Assembly: GCA_013397795.1 (NCBI GenBank)
Contig: VZTJ01002441.1
Location: forward strand, 3,354,980 to 3,418,979
From: Orthonyx spaldingii
Taxonomy: Eukaryota; Chordata; Aves; Passeriformes; Orthonychidae
Reading direction: 5' to 3'
Length of the DNA stretch: 64,000 nucleotides
Part shown: positions 61,691-64,000 of the stretch, piece after piece
How positions within the stretch are numbered: the first letter of the stretch is position 1
How the letters are laid out: each line of letters begins with the position of its first letter
The notes under the pieces: model-generated
The model's database searches: none
What the model saw: the letters and a program-made list of their open reading frames with translations, nothing else
Told to the model about the DNA's origin: nothing
Position numbers and translations under genes: made by a program

Positions 61691-61750
61691 TCAAGACCCA
61701 TTGATTTCAGTGGGATTTAAATACAAGTTTAGGTTCTGGATGGATTAAAG
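61691..61750. repeat. Ancient palindromic amniote repeat fragment
   Basis: Reads CCCATTGATTTCAGTGGGAT, TTAAATACAAGTTTAGGTTC and TGGATGGATT, following a sauropsid repeat of the form CCCATTGACTTCAATGGGA...TTAAGTACAAGCTTAAG...GCTGGATTGG. The first 20 bases match the consensus I remember with two changes and form a near-perfect small palindrome. Confidence 0.6.
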
Positions 61751-62999
61751 GTAAGCACAGTCCTGAACCAGAGCCCAAGGACATACACACTAAATGATGC
61801 CAAAACCCCAAGGTCACTTCAACTATTTAAAGTTCCTTCAGAGAAATCTTGTCACTTCCCATGCACAAATCCTTTGTGCCCATCACCCACGGCAAAGGGT
61901 GGCAGATCATGTTATTGCTTCACTTCTACTCAAGACTCTCCTAGTGCTTTATCTTGTCAATAGCCTATAGTTATATATCACAACATTCATTTTATGTTTT
62001 ATTACCCTACCTAACAAGTACTATGCTGCAGGATCAGAAAACCTTTACAACTGCCATTAACTTTGTCTAGACAGAGGGTTTTTTTCCTTAATTCTTTTCA
62101 TTACAGAATATCCTTTATTTTCTTGTACTGACATCAGTTCACTTTGGAAGGACACTCGTGCACACTGGAGCTGACACATATCATGCAGAAACTGTTAGAG
62201 AAATTCTTGCTGACTGAGCCATGTTTAGATGCAGTTGTAAGACATGAAAATACACTTCTTAAAATATTTTTCCCCCTTCTTTCCAATATTCAGTGATAAT
62301 CTCTGGAGTACTGCAGCTAGCTAAGCCAGAGTCTGCTCTGTATTCTAAATCCAAGCTCAGTGTGAGAACTTTCTGTGCACCAAGCAGGAGACACCAGAAG
62401 TGAGACAGGCTGGGGTGTTGTCCTTTGAGCCACAAATCCTCTCCAAATCTGCGGTGTGGGAGAACTGTGTGACAGCATCCATCAGACTAATGCCGAAAGG
62501 ATTTCCCAAGATGGGCTCTGTACCATTGTTTAAGCAGTTACTAGTATTTTGTACCCAAATATGAAAAAAAATAAATATTTTCGGGACAATTCTGGTTCAC
62601 ACACCCAGCACAACCCTCTTCCTTATGAGGCTCTAATCAGGGAAAAGGCAGCAGAAATTCAAACTATTTAACCATATATTTTAGCTTCAGAATATTTTGC
62701 ACTTCTAGCAATTTTTAAAACACGCATAGTCCTGTGTCAGAGCTATTTTTCACATACACCAGCAAATATGTTTTTGAAGAAAACACAAGAAACAGGAGGG
62801 TGGGAGGAGGCTGAGCAGATTTTGCCCCAATATTAAATATTAGTATTCATTAGTTAATGAATTACTGAAAATCAATATTAAATAAAAATAGTATTTGTTT
62901 TATAGCTTCAAGTGGCATCTTTTATCTTAATACTGCAGCTTTATCTGTCATTTAGAAGCTTTATTGTTTCAATAGCAAAGGCAAAGAGGTTAATTCCTC
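61751..62999. other. Unique AT-rich stretch, no gene seen
   Basis: No frame above 60 codons and no repeat recognised. AATATTAAATATTAG words near 62829 are self-complementary. Confidence 0.5.
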
Positions 63000-63480
63000 T
63001 TTAACAAGGGGCTCTCCCCCTTTTTCCCTGCCCCCCCCCCCTTCGCCTTTTTGGCTCGGCCTAAATTTCTAACACTACCTTATGAAATGTAGTATACAGC
63101 TTTTAATTGTGCCCAGAGGCAGTACAACTTCAGAGAGGGTTTGGAGCAACTGGCAGAGGATTTGCAGAACAGCTGTGTTCCGGGAACATGTGCAGCAGCC
63201 CCGTCAGCACCTGCACTGCGCCGCGCTCCCGCCCCTGCTCCCCGCACGCTCCACATCTGGGATTAATCACCCCTTTTAAAGGAATTAATACTCTTAACGT
63301 TTTTATTTTATTATACCTGTAGGAACATGATGCTATATTAAAATCTGCAGCTTATAAGTAGTATTTTGTTCAAGCCAGAGTTACTGGGGGGAATAAAACC
63401 TCCCTGCGCTTTGCCAAGAATGAATTGTTTTAATATCCCAACATTCAATATTATTTATTATTAAAGTCGAGCGCTGCTTT
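63000..63480. promoter_or_regulatory. Candidate conserved element with C run and CpG patch
   Basis: An 11-base C run (63031-63041) is followed by TTCGCC and GGCTCGGCC. A second CpG patch lies at about 63181-63250 (CACTGCGCCGCGCTCCCGCC), then GGGATTAATCACC and AAAGGAATTAATACTC, which are bicoid/homeodomain-type words (TAATCC and ATTAAT). The 65- and 71-codon plus frames here are an effect of the GC patch. Confidence 0.3.
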
Positions 63481-64000
63481 GGTGAGTAACTGGCTTTCTC
63501 AAGCTCTAATCTACTTTTCCCCACTGAACTCTACCTTACAGTTCCAACATTTGCTGGAAATAAGCCCCCGTAGTTCCTCCCCCCATCACCTTTTTCTCAG
63601 TGTACGCTATTCATGCTGGAAGATTAAAAAAAATAAAAAAGTCCTTTAAAAATGTGATATTATTTAACTGTCATTCAATTCCAACAGCAGTATTTGCTTA
63701 CAGAGTTCAGACAGCACAGAACCCTATTCATGCATGAGTTATGCCACATTAACCATTTACGATAGATTTTCATGTTAATTCTACAGGGGAGGAATCATAT
63801 TCGATTTGCCCATTTTGTGTAACTTATAATGGAATTCAGCAACATGAGTCCTGCTCGTTATAATGGTGGGGTCTAGAGAGGAAAGCTGAAAAGAAGAGGA
63901 GGGAAGTCAGCTCTGGTATTAATTCATTAAACACACACATTTCCCAAAAGTCAGACACCTGAGTGAACACACCTGAGTTAGGTAAAGTCACAAAGATCTG
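63481..64000. other. Unique AT-rich stretch to window end, no gene seen
   Basis: No frame, repeat family or RNA gene recognised. A-rich words near 63626-63640. Confidence 0.5.

Noticed and set aside
1..64000. Search for CRISPR arrays, operons, phage, provirus or a novel defence system
   Set aside because: The sequence has vertebrate repeat content, no dense coding, no regularly spaced direct repeats and no long terminal repeat pair visible by eye.

Overview
The window reads as nuclear DNA of a bird, or less likely another sauropsid. I found no gene that I can recognise. The main evidence for the host is four short CR1 LINE remnants (about 4.6, 9.9, 45.1 and 60.2 kb). All four are 5'-truncated and lie on the minus strand, and their tails carry the degenerate 8-bp tail or the conserved end block typical of avian CR1. 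Much older amniote repeats sit alongside them. These are MIR/CORE-SINE copies (about 6.6, 33.3 and 48.6 kb, and a faint one at 43.7 kb) and members of a palindromic repeat group built around the word CATTGACTTCAATGGG (about 2.6, 17.6, 31.7, 32.1, 48.1 and 61.7 kb, and faint copies at 35.8 and 46.1 kb). I see no bacterial operon, no CRISPR array, no rRNA or tRNA gene, no full-length transposon and no provirus.

No open frame resembles a protein family I know, and no ordered set of exons with matching phases is visible. The longest frame (185 codons at 49.5 kb) is about what chance could give in 64 kb. The sequence is best described as a gene desert or the interior of a very long intron. That is inference from the sequence alone.

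Layout. 0-4.6 kb: AT-rich unique DNA with an ancient SINE at 2.6 kb and a SOX/FOX-motif block at 3.0-3.5 kb. 4.6-10 kb: two CR1 pieces, a well-preserved MIR at 6.6 kb, an AT dyad region at 8.3 kb and an octamer-bearing block at 9.0-9.5 kb. 10-23 kb: mostly unique DNA with candidate regulatory blocks at 11.7, 13.0, 17.4 and 22.2 kb. 23-38 kb: a CpG-retaining block at 23.2 kb, further blocks at 27, 30.1, 32.4, 34.4 and 37.8 kb, and a minus-strand MIR at 33.3 kb. 38-54 kb: long unique stretches, a PBX/MEIS-type motif at 43.3 kb, the longest CR1 piece at 45.1 kb, an ETS palindrome at 46.9 kb and ancient repeats at 48.1 and 48.6 kb. 54-64 kb: a motif block at 54.4 kb, a GC-rich patch at 54.7 kb, blocks at 55.1-55.7, 60.7 and 63.0-63.5 kb, and a CR1 piece at 60.2 kb.

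The most plausible role is long-range cis-regulation of a developmental gene outside the window. Several repeat-free stretches keep CpG dinucleotides and dense homeodomain, POU, SOX, FOX, TCF or PBX/MEIS words, as vertebrate conserved non-coding elements do. I could not align anything, so every regulatory call is a candidate. I found no convincing undescribed system. The best leads are the CpG block with a repeated TGACGCG word, the 20-base word shared by the 13.1 and 43.3 kb blocks, the perfect palindromes at 37.86 and 46.88 kb, and the old SINE copies that may have been co-opted.
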